NCBI GenBank assembly: GCA_045652465.1
Contig: JAZRUI010000015.1
Span: 1 to 64,000 of the forward strand
Length of the DNA: 64,000 nucleotides
Direction: 5' to 3'
From: SIG589 sp045652465
GTDB lineage: Bacteria; Bacillota; Clostridia; Oscillospirales; Acutalibacteraceae
Positions 22,482 to 31,547 of this stretch are shown here, one piece after another. A model generated the notes under the pieces. It was not told the DNA's origin, did not search any database, and saw only the letters and a list, made by a program, of their open reading frames with translations. How positions within the stretch are numbered: position 1 is the first letter of the stretch; each line of letters opens with the position of its first letter. The translations under genes and the position numbers were made by a program.

Positions 22482-23528
22482 TTATTTGTCCTCTATCTTA
22501 CTGAGTTCCTCGCGGATATAAGCGAGGGATAAAAGTTTTTCCTTAACCGCCTCAACATCCAAGAGGTCGGTGTTGTTGGAATTGAATTCGGTGAGGGTGT
22601 TGCGTTCGGTGTCGCCCTCAGTGAAATATTTATCATAGTTTAGGTCGCGCTTGTCGGCAGGAACGCGATAGAAATCGCCCATATCGGTTGCATTAGCGCA
22701 TTCCTCGTTGGTGAGCAGCGTTTCATACATTTTCTCGCCGTGGCGAATGCCGATTTCCTTAATTTCGTGACCGGGTGCAAACAGCTCGCAAACCGCCTTG
22801 GCTAAAACCTCGATAGTGCAGGCGGGAGCCTTTTGAACGAGAACATCTCCCGAAACGCCGTTCTCGAAGGCGAATAGAACGAGATCAACCGCCTCATCGA
22901 GCGACATAATAAAGCGAGTCATATTCTTATCGGTAACGGTAATCGGCTTGCCTGCCTTAATTTGTTCAATCCAAAGCGGAATAACCGAGCCGCGGGAACA
23001 CATAACGTTGCCGTAGCGGGTGCAGCAAATCTTGGTCTTTTCGGGGCTAACGGTGCGGCTCTTGGCAACAACAACCTTTTCCATCATAGCCTTGCTGGTG
23101 CCCATAGCGTTAACAGGATAGGCAGCCTTATCGGTCGAAAGGCAAATAACGGTGCGAACGCCCTCTTCAATAGCGGCGGTAAGCACGTTGTCGGTGCCGA
23201 TAACGTTGGTCTTAACCGCTTCGAGCGGGAAGAATTCGCAGGAGGGAACCTGCTTGAGCGCTGCGGCGTGGAAGATATAGTTAACGCCGTGCATAGCGTT
23301 CTTAACCGAAGCTATATCGCGCACGTCGCCGATGAAGAAGCGAAGTTTTCCGGAAAGCTCGGGCATCTTGGCTTGAAACTCATGGCGCATATCGTCCTGC
23401 TTTTTCTCATCTCGCGAGAAAATGCGAATTTCCTTGATATCGGTCGAGAGGAAACGGTTGAGCACCGCGTTACCGAAGCTTCCGGTTCCGCCTGTGATAA
23501 GTAAAACTTTGTCTTTAAATAAGCTCAT
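22482..23528 (-). CDS. UDP-GlcNAc 4,6-dehydratase/5-epimerase (CapE/FnlA/WbjB family)
   Basis: A 348-residue extended SDR starting the conversion of UDP-GlcNAc to L-configured 2,6-dideoxy amino sugars. NAD site GGTGSFG (13-19), FSRDEKKQDDMRHEF, HAAALKQVPSCEF and STDKAAYPVNAMGTSKAMME are diagnostic. As in CapE, the usual SDR Tyr is replaced by Met before the GTSK Lys. It is cytosolic and overlaps the flippase gene by 14 nt. Together with the reductase and 2-epimerase downstream it forms a complete set for one nucleotide sugar of the polymer. Confidence 0.88.
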   Translation of the reverse strand: MSLFKDKVLLITGGTGSFGNAVLNRFLSTDIKEIRIFSRDEKKQDDMRHEFQAKMPELSGKLRFFIGDVRDIASVKNAMHGVNYIFHAAALKQVPSCEFFPLEAVKTNVIGTDNVLTAAIEEGVRTVICLSTDKAAYPVNAMGTSKAMMEKVVVAKSRTVSPEKTKICCTRYGNVMCSRGSVIPLWIEQIKAGKPITVTDKNMTRFIMSLDEAVDLVLFAFENGVSGDVLVQKAPACTIEVLAKAVCELFAPGHEIKEIGIRHGEKMYETLLTNEECANATDMGDFYRVPADKRDLNYDKYFTEGDTERNTLTEFNSNNTDLLDVEAVKEKLLSLAYIREELSKIEDK

Positions 23529-25047
23529 GATTTTTCTTCCTTTTAAAAATTTTATTTAATATTCCACATATCAAACGTTTTTCATATGGAGAGAATCCAA
23601 AAGAAAACATACAAAACGCATATATCAACGTCATCATAAGGACGTTAATAACAAAACCCCAGAATCCTGTAAGGTGGAGCAAACTTATAAGTTTGCCAGC
23701 ACCAAAACATATTATCAATGCAGGTAGGATTCCCTTGAAAAATTTAGCATAGTATTTTTTAAGACTTATGTTTATTTTTTTCTTGAATATAATGTTTCCC
23801 AGAAGTAGGTCGCCAATGAAAATTGAAAGGAAAGTTCCTGCGGCAGCACCTATCATTGGATGAATTTTTATGAAAGCTATAGTTAGAAAAATATTAAGAA
23901 TGACAACCACGAATTTAACTATGGATTGTGCCTTAATCTCATTTATAGCATAAAGGACTTGATTTCCAATGTGTTGGGATAGCGTGAAGGCATATATAAG
24001 CATAATTATTAGGGCAACATAATAAGCGGAAAGATTTTCATTTCCTGCCCAAAAAGATATGAATTGTCTGCCAAACCAAAAGAAGCAAACCCACATGAAT
24101 GAAAGAATTATAAAGGTGAAGCGTGAGATTTTAACCATTTCATTACACAACTCATCGGGGGTTGCTTTTCTCTCTACCAAACGAACAACACCCGGCATAG
24201 TAATGTTTGTGAAAATCGTTCCGATGGATTTGAAATATTGTATGATTTGTGTGCCAACACTATAGATGCCTATAATTATTGCTGAGGCTGGAACTAAACT
24301 TCCGATGAGAACGGTGTCAACAGAGTCGTTAATTTGTGTTGCGATTGTTTGCAATAGAATCAATAGAGAAAACCCTATAATTTCTTTAATAAATTCTTTG
24401 TTGTATCCTCGAAAGATAGGGAAAATTTTCAGTTTGAAGAAAACATATAGAACATATATGGTGCGAGAAATAATTGTTATGAAAAGATGAATGCTGACAA
24501 TGGCAATACTTTTAAAGCCTAGTTTTAGAAAAACATAAGTCAAAATCATCCTAACTATTATAAGAAGAATAGAAACGCTGCGCGAAAAAACGAATTTTTC
24601 GCAAGCTATTATTGTATTCGAAAAGTTAGAGGTTCCTAAAATTATAGCGGTGTTAAGAATGATAATAAATAAAAGTTTTTGTCCCAATTTAATTTGGTCT
24701 GGCATAAGCCCCTTTGCAAAGACGGTAGGAAAAGCCCAAATAATGCCGATGCCAATAATAATGGCGATAAAAGCAACTGTGGTATAGAAATAGATAGAAA
24801 GTCCTAAAAATCGCCCTGAGCTTTCTTTATCGTTAACCGCATGGTATTTAGCCATATACCTGGTTACCGAGTTTCCCAAACCTAAATCCAGCATAAGCAA
24901 ATAAACAGTTAGGGAAGACACCAGTTTATAAACTCCATATTCAGCTTGCCCTAAAGAACTAATGATAAGAGGTGTTACCAGTAAGGTAGATAAAATCTCA
25001 AATACCATCAGCAAGTAGGAGAGAAGAGTTCCTAATTTTCTTTCCAT
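23515..25047 (-). CDS. wzx: Wzx-type polysaccharide flippase
   Basis: A 510-residue protein with about 12-14 hydrophobic helices of the MOP/PST superfamily, beginning LLSYLLMVFEILSTLLVTPL and containing SSLGQAEYGVYKLVSSL and LDLGLGNSVTRYMAKYH, typical for lipid-linked oligosaccharide flippases. It should move undecaprenyl-linked repeat units across the membrane for the EpsG/Wzy-like polymerase. The coding sequence looks more AT-rich than the genes around it, as wzx genes often do, consistent with exchange of this operon section. It is 15 nt from the upstream GT gene. Confidence 0.85.
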   Translation of the reverse strand: MERKLGTLLSYLLMVFEILSTLLVTPLIISSLGQAEYGVYKLVSSLTVYLLMLDLGLGNSVTRYMAKYHAVNDKESSGRFLGLSIYFYTTVAFIAIIIGIGIIWAFPTVFAKGLMPDQIKLGQKLLFIIILNTAIILGTSNFSNTIIACEKFVFSRSVSILLIIVRMILTYVFLKLGFKSIAIVSIHLFITIISRTIYVLYVFFKLKIFPIFRGYNKEFIKEIIGFSLLILLQTIATQINDSVDTVLIGSLVPASAIIIGIYSVGTQIIQYFKSIGTIFTNITMPGVVRLVERKATPDELCNEMVKISRFTFIILSFMWVCFFWFGRQFISFWAGNENLSAYYVALIIMLIYAFTLSQHIGNQVLYAINEIKAQSIVKFVVVILNIFLTIAFIKIHPMIGAAAGTFLSIFIGDLLLGNIIFKKKINISLKKYYAKFFKGILPALIICFGAGKLISLLHLTGFWGFVINVLMMTLIYAFCMFSFGFSPYEKRLICGILNKIFKRKKNHELI

Positions 25048-25062
25048 AAAGAATACCTCGAG

Positions 25063-26169
25063 TTAAAAATCGTTTAAAAAGTTTATATACTTTTTCAAAC
25101 TTTGTTCATAGAGAATAGATACATTTGATTGTTCGGCTTTGGTTTTTAGTTCGTTTAAGAGACTTGGGGAGTTAAGAACCTCAAAAAGGCCATTTAATAT
25201 ACCTTTTGAAGAGTTTTCTACTAAAAAACCCGCCTCGCCGTTTTGCAAGATTTCAGATGGGCCACCGCAATCCGTCGAAAGAATTGGAATCCCAAGCGCC
25301 AATGCTTCTAAAGTTGCGGCGCTGTATCCTTCGGATTGTGATGAACACACAAATAAATCCGCCGAGGATATGTGGGGAAGGGGGTTGGCGTCAAAGCCTA
25401 AGAATTTAACCGACGAAACGTTTTGCTTTTTTGTTAAATCCTCAAGCGCAGACCGTTCGGAGCCTTCGCCCACGATGTGTATTTCAAAATCAAAACGCTT
25501 TTCCAGTTCTGCGGCAGCATTTACTAAACGGTCAAATCTTTTCACCGGCACAAGGCGACCAACGCTTATGATCTTTAGACCATTTGTCGAGAATGAGAAG
25601 TTTGATTTTTTATTAGCCTGATCTTTTATTTTTGCTATGTTTATTACATTTTCTAAAATACAACTGTTTTGCAAACTGCCGACTGTACGTTCAAAGCCGT
25701 CTAAAGCTTGTTTGGAAACAAAACAGGTTTTGTCAAAAAGGTTGTATTCTTTTTTGCATTCATCAATAGAAGGGTAATATGCGTTTATAAAATTATGAGT
25801 TTCTACGTTGCAATGTATAAAGGCTGCGCGAGCAGCATGAGTCTTTCTGGAGGCTATAGTTTTAGTTGAAAAGCCCTCAAGATAGGCGATTTCAACATCA
25901 TACTTGCCTTTGATTAATAAGCGGGCCACTGTTTTGGGAGACAGGTGAAAAACGATTCTTGAAAACAGGTTGCGTAAAAATCGATTTTTGAACGGCACAA
26001 TCTTTTTGCTGTTTATATGTGCGGGAATGCGATTTTCATATACGCCGCCGTTAACTGAATATAGCGTGATGTCAAATTCATCTTTTGGCAACGCTTCCAA
26101 AAGGTCTATTAAAACTCTTTCGGCGCCTCCGCCGTTTAGCGTGTTAATAAAAAACAAAACTTTTTTCAT
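25063..26169 (-). CDS. GT4-family glycosyltransferase
   Basis: A 368-residue GT-B retaining glycosyltransferase. The N-terminal NTLNGGGAERVLIDLLEALP is typical of this subgroup; the C-terminal GT4 domain shows GLKIISVGRLVPVKRFDRLV, HIVGEGSERSALEDL, VKFLGFD and SEGYSAATLEALALGIPILS, with the donor-binding Glu in EGYSAATLE. It adds a sugar to the lipid-linked repeat unit on the cytoplasmic face. The start MKKVLFFIN was chosen because it is 1 nt downstream of the previous stop; a longer 435-codon version would run into that gene. Donor and acceptor are unknown. Confidence 0.87.
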   Translation of the reverse strand: MKKVLFFINTLNGGGAERVLIDLLEALPKDEFDITLYSVNGGVYENRIPAHINSKKIVPFKNRFLRNLFSRIVFHLSPKTVARLLIKGKYDVEIAYLEGFSTKTIASRKTHAARAAFIHCNVETHNFINAYYPSIDECKKEYNLFDKTCFVSKQALDGFERTVGSLQNSCILENVINIAKIKDQANKKSNFSFSTNGLKIISVGRLVPVKRFDRLVNAAAELEKRFDFEIHIVGEGSERSALEDLTKKQNVSSVKFLGFDANPLPHISSADLFVCSSQSEGYSAATLEALALGIPILSTDCGGPSEILQNGEAGFLVENSSKGILNGLFEVLNSPSLLNELKTKAEQSNVSILYEQSLKKYINFLNDF

Positions 26170-26170
26170 C

Positions 26171-27358
26171 TTATTTTCCTTGATATAACAAAATATAGCT
26201 ATTAACCATTGCGCTGGTTGCGAATTTTGATCGTGCTGCTGAAATTGATAGCTCAGAAACTGTGGAATCGCACCATTTGACAATCGCTTTGGCGTATTGT
26301 TCGATATCATAACACGGTATAGTTTCTCCCGTGCCTTCGGTAATTGCCTCGGGAATTCCTCCGGTTTCAAACCCTAAAATTTTGCCGCCGCAACACGCAG
26401 CCTCTAAGCAAACTGTAGAGAAGGATTCGCGCAAACTGGTTGAAATACAACAGTCGGTGTTTGTGTAGAGCTTGGCGAGTTCGCAAGGATTCTTGGTGTG
26501 ATTAATTGTTAACATATTTTCCGGCAGGGAAAGTCCGTCTGTACCGCTGCCAACGATGATAAATTGATAGTTCGGCAACAGTTTGGCTAACTCAATAACA
26601 AATTTTCCACCTTTGATGGGATGGCGAAAATTTGGAGTTACATGAAGAACAATTTTTTTATCAGTTGCAATTCCAAGTTCGCTATGTATATCGCAAGGTG
26701 TGGGACAAAAAATGTCAGTATTTATGCCATTGTGAACAGTCGCAAAAGTCATACCGTTAAAGATGGGCGACTGTGCTGCGCGGTCGGTAAGCCACTTCGA
26801 AACGCCAACAACCGTAAGCTCTTCGAACCCCTCAACCGCAGCCTTCATTTTTTGGAAGGAGCGCTTTGCCTCATCGCGGAAATATCGCGAAATTTTAGGT
26901 TGCATTTTGGGGCATTTATGGCACTCGGTTTTCCATTTATCGCAGGTCACCGCGTGCTCACAACCTGCGGTATGCATTATTTCAGCGTGCAAAGTAAGCA
27001 CGGTTTTTATGTGGTTTTTCTTAAGGTAGCCAATGAGCTTATAAACATTTATAAAGTTACCGTTAAGGCAATGAAGGTGAACAACATCAGGTTTTTCGCG
27101 CTTTAATATTTTGATTGCTCTTTTGGTGGCAAAAAAGGAATGGGAAAATGCGCCGCCAAAAAGTTTGGAAAGCGCCGAATGAATTTTGGCGCCAAACTCG
27201 GATGATGTTTTTATAACAACCGGGTCATTAGAACTTTGGCCGCGTCCGTAAATCACAAGCGATTCATGGCCTGCAGCCTTTAGCGCGTTATGCAGATTTA
27301 AAACAATTTTTCCTGTGCTGCCGGTGGCATATACACAGTTGATTTGAACAACCTTCAT
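26171..27358 (-). CDS. GT4-family glycosyltransferase
   Basis: A 395-residue GT-B glycosyltransferase. It opens with VVQINCVYATGSTGKIVLNL (WcaC/WcaL-like opening), has a middle Cys cluster CEHAVTCDKWKTECHKCPK usual in this subgroup, and a donor domain with LHVTPNFRHPIKGGKFVIEL and LRESFSTVCLEAACCGGKIL. The four closely spaced Cys could bind a metal, but their role is not known. It acts on the cytosolic repeat-unit intermediate. RBS AAAAGGAG is present. Confidence 0.85.
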   Translation of the reverse strand: MKVVQINCVYATGSTGKIVLNLHNALKAAGHESLVIYGRGQSSNDPVVIKTSSEFGAKIHSALSKLFGGAFSHSFFATKRAIKILKREKPDVVHLHCLNGNFINVYKLIGYLKKNHIKTVLTLHAEIMHTAGCEHAVTCDKWKTECHKCPKMQPKISRYFRDEAKRSFQKMKAAVEGFEELTVVGVSKWLTDRAAQSPIFNGMTFATVHNGINTDIFCPTPCDIHSELGIATDKKIVLHVTPNFRHPIKGGKFVIELAKLLPNYQFIIVGSGTDGLSLPENMLTINHTKNPCELAKLYTNTDCCISTSLRESFSTVCLEAACCGGKILGFETGGIPEAITEGTGETIPCYDIEQYAKAIVKWCDSTVSELSISAARSKFATSAMVNSYILLYQGK

Positions 27359-27369
27359 AATTTCTCCTT

Positions 27370-28449
27370 TTAACTGAATCTATAGGGGAAAACACCTGCG
27401 GCATTGAATGTGAAGATGAAGAGCTCGGTTAGAAGCATAGCATAAACTATGATTTTTCCAAGCACCTGAACATAAGCGTCTTGCTGGCTTTTTAAAACGC
27501 GCGGAATGAGAACAATCATATAAAAATGGAACATTGCCGCTATGCGGAAAATGTTTGCCTGGAAAAGCGAAACAACGAGAATCGGGATTGACAGAAGCAA
27601 GAGTTTAACAAAGAACTGGTCTATATGAGCATCCGTTTTTGCCAGCTTGCCTTGCGGATTAGTTTCTAATTTGGTTTTTTCGAACAGCTTGGGATGGAAG
27701 AGAATTGCGGCAATCGAAACGAATATAATAACCATCAAAATAACGGGGCTTCCGGCTTCGTAATCTAGATAGCCTTCGGATTTATCAAGCAAATTCAGGA
27801 ACAATTGAATAAAAACGGAAGCCCTTAAATATGCGATTGCGCAAAGCAGGAAGGAAAACCCTATAAATGTAAAGCCGAAGGGGATAACCTCGATTAAGAA
27901 TATCGATAAGAAAAGCCATCCTGTGGTATGGAAGCCGGCCGCAAGGAATATGAAAACGAGGGATAAAATGCGCTTGCGGGAGAGAAAGGCATCCGCCGCC
28001 AAAACAAGAAATCCATAACAAATGGTTTGTCTGATACCTGTCATGCTGAAAGCATAATAAGACATGGAAAGGAAGGCCAAGAAGCTGATGCTTGGATAGG
28101 GGCTGTGTTTATAGATAAATCGCGAAGTGACGCAGATGTAAAAAATCGAAACCGGCAGCAAATACCAAAGGTAGTTGTTTGTGAAATGGCGGATTACCGT
28201 GCGATAAATAACATGCAAATATTCGGGTTGAGTTAACAGATTTCCTAAAGAAAGCGAATCAATGGTGTCGCTATTTAAAAAAGTGTTAACATAAGAATTG
28301 GTATCAACACCGACCGACCAATGTCTAAAGCCTGCAAAATAAACAAGCAGCGATGTTACAACGAAAAAGTATAGATTTTTGCCGAATTTTAGTTTTGTCG
28401 TAAGTAAAGGCATAAACAAAATTGTAGGCACAAGGATGTAGTATATCAT
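27370..28449 (-). CDS. EpsG-family polysaccharide polymerase (Wzy-like)
   Basis: A 359-residue membrane protein with about ten helices and the EpsG-family pattern FAGFRHWSVGVDTNSYVN near residue 40-57, plus SMTGIRQTICYGFLVLAADA. It likely joins flipped repeat units at the outer face of the membrane and is the only polymerase candidate of the operon. Start ATG with GGAGG, 26 nt after the LicD gene. Confidence 0.82.
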   Translation of the reverse strand: MIYYILVPTILFMPLLTTKLKFGKNLYFFVVTSLLVYFAGFRHWSVGVDTNSYVNTFLNSDTIDSLSLGNLLTQPEYLHVIYRTVIRHFTNNYLWYLLPVSIFYICVTSRFIYKHSPYPSISFLAFLSMSYYAFSMTGIRQTICYGFLVLAADAFLSRKRILSLVFIFLAAGFHTTGWLFLSIFLIEVIPFGFTFIGFSFLLCAIAYLRASVFIQLFLNLLDKSEGYLDYEAGSPVILMVIIFVSIAAILFHPKLFEKTKLETNPQGKLAKTDAHIDQFFVKLLLLSIPILVVSLFQANIFRIAAMFHFYMIVLIPRVLKSQQDAYVQVLGKIIVYAMLLTELFIFTFNAAGVFPYRFS

Positions 28450-28475
28450 TAATGTTCCTCCGTGGAGTGAGATGG

Positions 28476-29300
28476 CTATTTTTTATATTCTTCGGTTGTG
28501 CTCAAAAAGTAAGGTGCATGGTGGGTTGTGCGCTTTTCCTCGGGTGGCGGGGTCATATAATCGCCATAGAGATAGGTTAGATAGTCGTCATAGTCTTGGG
28601 GGATTGAGGCGGCGATGCCATCAAATTCAATTTTGGAGAGATTAAGCATCCATTTGCGCTCAACGCGCTCCTTCATACCATACACGCTCAAAAAGTTGAA
28701 AAGATATTTTGAGTTTTTGTCATCATTATATTGGGTGATAACCGAATGAAGCTTTTGCTGGGTGCGTTTTTTGTTAACAAATAAATGTCCGACAAAAATG
28801 ATGGGCAACTGCCAAATCGGGCGCAACTTATCGCCCTTTTTATAACCTAAGTTTTTAGAGCAAAGTCGCTGCCTTAACTTTTGGCAAGCCTCAAACTGCT
28901 TCTTTGCGAGGGATTCATCTTCGGGAAATGCATCAAACGGAAAAACATCGATATAAATTCCGTGATGTATGTTAAGATGGGCGTCCGTTTCGTGAACAAA
29001 CGCTGTGCCCAGTTTTTTAACCTTGCCGAAGGAATACGGATATTCCTTTTCGGTGCGTTCATCGCAGTAAACATAACCTTCGGGCAGCTCATTTATTAAA
29101 ATTTCGCGAGCCTTCTCATAGTCGTCGCGCAAAAGACCGATGTCAATGTCATCATCCCAAGGGATAATGCCTCCGTGACGAACGGCGCCAAGGCAGCTGC
29201 CGGCAACTAAAAACGGGTTAATATTGTGCTTTTCGAGTGTGGCTTGGGTAACGTTTAATATATCGAGAAGCACTTTTTGTAACTCATCCAAGGTTATCAT
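28476..29300 (-). CDS. LicD-family phosphotransferase
   Basis: A 274-residue cytosolic nucleotidyltransferase-fold enzyme. Diagnostic is GAVRHGGIIPWDDDIDIGLL (about 41-60), the LicD metal-binding motif, followed by KKLGTAFVHETDAHLNIHHG and the acidic IDVFPFDAFPED. LicD proteins transfer phosphocholine or similar phospho-groups from CDP-linked donors to glycans. Two LicC-like cytidylyltransferase genes elsewhere in the window (41.6 and 57.3 kb) could supply such a donor. The second ATG at 29300 is favoured because AGGA lies 8-9 nt upstream; ATG at 29309 is too close to it. Confidence 0.85.
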   Translation of the reverse strand: MITLDELQKVLLDILNVTQATLEKHNINPFLVAGSCLGAVRHGGIIPWDDDIDIGLLRDDYEKAREILINELPEGYVYCDERTEKEYPYSFGKVKKLGTAFVHETDAHLNIHHGIYIDVFPFDAFPEDESLAKKQFEACQKLRQRLCSKNLGYKKGDKLRPIWQLPIIFVGHLFVNKKRTQQKLHSVITQYNDDKNSKYLFNFLSVYGMKERVERKWMLNLSKIEFDGIAASIPQDYDDYLTYLYGDYMTPPPEEKRTTHHAPYFLSTTEEYKK

Positions 29301-29310
29301 AAGAAACATC

Positions 29311-30438
29311 CTAACGGTGTAGTATTTTTTGAATTAATCTAATGGTTTTATAGCGCAATCGCTTTTTAAAAAGGAGTCGGCGCGCTGCTTTTTTGAAACC
29401 GCGCTTTTCATAAAGCGCCGAAAAACGCTCGCGGTCGCGCGAGGGTACCGCGGAGGCGCGAAGCGGATGGTTGCTCGCGATTGCCTCCTCAAGAGGCCTT
29501 TCTTCAAAAACAAGGCGGGATGAAACCTCATCAAATAATCGTTTGCCCTTATCGGTGTTTAAAAGGACAACCGAAACGCCGTTTTTGCGATTGATTTGGG
29601 CATCCTTTGATAACCCCCAAAAATCGCCTATGGTAATATCCGAAACGCGCTCTTTTTTAGCAAAACTACAGCAATGACAACTGTCGCGCAGGGTGAGGTT
29701 TGAATAAAAACCAAGATAGAAAAGGTCATCGTTGCTGGGTTTGCGATATAATGTGGCGCCGTTTTCATCCTTCAAATGGAGGAAAGAGCCGCCTTCCTCA
29801 CGGAAGGAAATAAGGCTTACCTCTTGGGAGCAAACATTCGAAATGTGCTCATATAAAACTTTTTGAGAGGGAACGCCATGACACAAGATGTCAACCGTTA
29901 TGAGATTGTCGGGGTCTGATTTCAAAAAATTTTTAAGTCCTGCAATTTGGCAGGGGGTTGCTATGAACAAAACGGTTTTTCCTTCGGCGATATCGGCTTT
30001 AGCCTCGCGGTAACATTCGCCGATGAAGGATTGAACGTATTTTGAGCCTTTAAGTAAGGGGAGGGAATCGATGTTATCAACGCGGATGTGTTTTATTTGC
30101 TCATTCGTTTTGGAAGAGCAACCGTAAACAACGCCGCCTTTCTTTATGGTTTCGCTGGAAAAGAGCGCAGCCAGTCCCCCTGATGTTGAGGTTTTGTGCT
30201 CGGTTTCATCGCTGTTGTAGGCAGCATAAACCACGGTTGGTTCATTTGCTTTGCAGGGCTCATTTTGAGGGCAAACGCGGGAGCATGCTCCGCAGTTAAT
30301 GCAAAGCGTTTCATCAATTTCGGGGTAAAGATGACCGAGGTTGCCTTCTTTTAGCGAGATGCAATTTTTAGGACAAATGTTTTGGCATGCAAAACAACCG
30401 CTACATTTTATCGGGGAGCATATTGTCACGTTTTTCAC
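29311..30438 (-). CDS. FrhB-like Fe-S protein (coenzyme F420 hydrogenase beta-subunit family) of the polysaccharide locus
   Basis: A 375-residue protein with two N-terminal [4Fe-4S] motifs, CSGCFACQNICP and CINCGACSRVCP, followed by the FrhB N- and C-terminal domains (YAAYNSDETEHKTSTSGGLA, VLFIATPCQIAGLKNFL, VDILCHGVPSQ, DITIGDFWG). Homologues are common beside pyruvyl transferase and glycosyltransferase genes in capsule loci, where their redox reaction is not established. F420 itself is unlikely in this type of organism. It overlaps the pyruvyl transferase stop by 4 nt, hinting at joint action. Confidence 0.85.
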   Translation of the reverse strand: MKNVTICSPIKCSGCFACQNICPKNCISLKEGNLGHLYPEIDETLCINCGACSRVCPQNEPCKANEPTVVYAAYNSDETEHKTSTSGGLAALFSSETIKKGGVVYGCSSKTNEQIKHIRVDNIDSLPLLKGSKYVQSFIGECYREAKADIAEGKTVLFIATPCQIAGLKNFLKSDPDNLITVDILCHGVPSQKVLYEHISNVCSQEVSLISFREEGGSFLHLKDENGATLYRKPSNDDLFYLGFYSNLTLRDSCHCCSFAKKERVSDITIGDFWGLSKDAQINRKNGVSVVLLNTDKGKRLFDEVSSRLVFEERPLEEAIASNHPLRASAVPSRDRERFSALYEKRGFKKAARRLLFKKRLRYKTIRLIQKILHR

Positions 30439-31547
30439 TCCGTTTCAAGTGCTTTTTTTAAGAAGTTTATGCTTTGTTCGTGGGCGCTCGTGAGATATTC
30501 GTTGGCGCGGGAAAAATCAATGTTAAAGAAATCAAAATCGGCATTTGGCGCTTCGCGAAGGGCTCTATGTTCGAGAGAACAGTTGCGAAGCAACCCCCTG
30601 ATGCGCGCTCCTTCGCCCAAAACGAGCGAAACAAAAGGTTTGTTTAGGTTGGTTGAGAATGCAGTGCCATGGAACGAGGTGGTAACAACCAAGGTGGCAT
30701 GTTGAATCATATAAACGAAATGCTCCGGACTTGCATCGGTTGCGCGAATAAATTTTTCGCCGATTTCGAACGAGTTTTGCGGATGCGCCGCAACAATCGG
30801 AAGTCCCGTGTGGCGAGAAATTTCTTTCACGGCATCTATTATCCAAGGTTTGGATAATACGGTATAGAAAAGGATGTATTTTTCGGGCAGGTTGGGATAA
30901 GGCTTAGCAAACTCATTCTCCCAATGCTCTTTAGAAACGGCAAGGGTGGGGTCGGCCAAAACGAGGGGACGCTTGCCTAAAACTTCTTCTAAGAAGTCAG
31001 CGCCTGTTTCTTCACGAACCGAAAGGGCGGAATAATTCGAAAGGGCGGTTTTGATAAAAGCCTTTTCCTCTGCTGTTATTTTACCTATTTGGTCGCCTGT
31101 GCTTGCGGAATAGGATATCTTATTCGCTTGAATTTCAGGCATAAAGAAGCATTTTCTATCCTTCAAATTGTTGTCCAAGTGCAGGTTGAAGGTTTGGTCG
31201 CTTCCGGTTATGAGGCAATCAAATCCCTCGTTTGCTACGGTGCTTAAATTGTCGGCGTTATAACTTTTCTTTGTGATGGAAAGCTTGGATTCCTTGAATT
31301 CATTAAAAAGCTTTTTCCTCTTGAAGAAAAGAGAAGGTTTTAGGAGATTTCTTATGTTATGCTTTATTGCGGATTTGGAAGGGTCAAAGCGCAAAAACTT
31401 AAGATTCCTTTTAGAACTTGCGGTCGAAAAATCAATAATGGTGCTTTCCGCGCCTGCATCTTTTATATTTTTTTGGGTTGCATAGGTTTGGAGTGCTGCT
31501 CCGTAATTGCGAGCTGCATGGATTGTTAAAAGTCCAACCTTTTTCAT
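30435..31547 (-). CDS. polysaccharide pyruvyl transferase family protein
   Basis: A 370-residue GT-B-like enzyme of family PF04230, expected to add a pyruvate ketal from phosphoenolpyruvate to a sugar of the repeat unit. Visible blocks are LTIHAARNYGAALQTYATQK, CLITGSDQTFN, YILFYTVLSKPWI and a late VVTTSFHGTAFSTNLNKPF, the family's conserved HG motif. The gene shares 4-nt overlaps with both neighbours, so translation is coupled with the FrhB-like protein and the upstream GT2. Confidence 0.86.
   Translation of the reverse strand: MKKVGLLTIHAARNYGAALQTYATQKNIKDAGAESTIIDFSTASSKRNLKFLRFDPSKSAIKHNIRNLLKPSLFFKRKKLFNEFKESKLSITKKSYNADNLSTVANEGFDCLITGSDQTFNLHLDNNLKDRKCFFMPEIQANKISYSASTGDQIGKITAEEKAFIKTALSNYSALSVREETGADFLEEVLGKRPLVLADPTLAVSKEHWENEFAKPYPNLPEKYILFYTVLSKPWIIDAVKEISRHTGLPIVAAHPQNSFEIGEKFIRATDASPEHFVYMIQHATLVVTTSFHGTAFSTNLNKPFVSLVLGEGARIRGLLRNCSLEHRALREAPNADFDFFNIDFSRANEYLTSAHEQSINFLKKALETE

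Noticed and set aside
23515..25047. MATE-type drug efflux pump
   Set aside because: Position in the operon and the DLGLGNSVTRY-type start fit polysaccharide flippases better.
29311..30438. True F420-dependent hydrogenase subunit
   Set aside because: It sits in a capsule operon with no hydrogenase or F420 genes; only the family name is shared.
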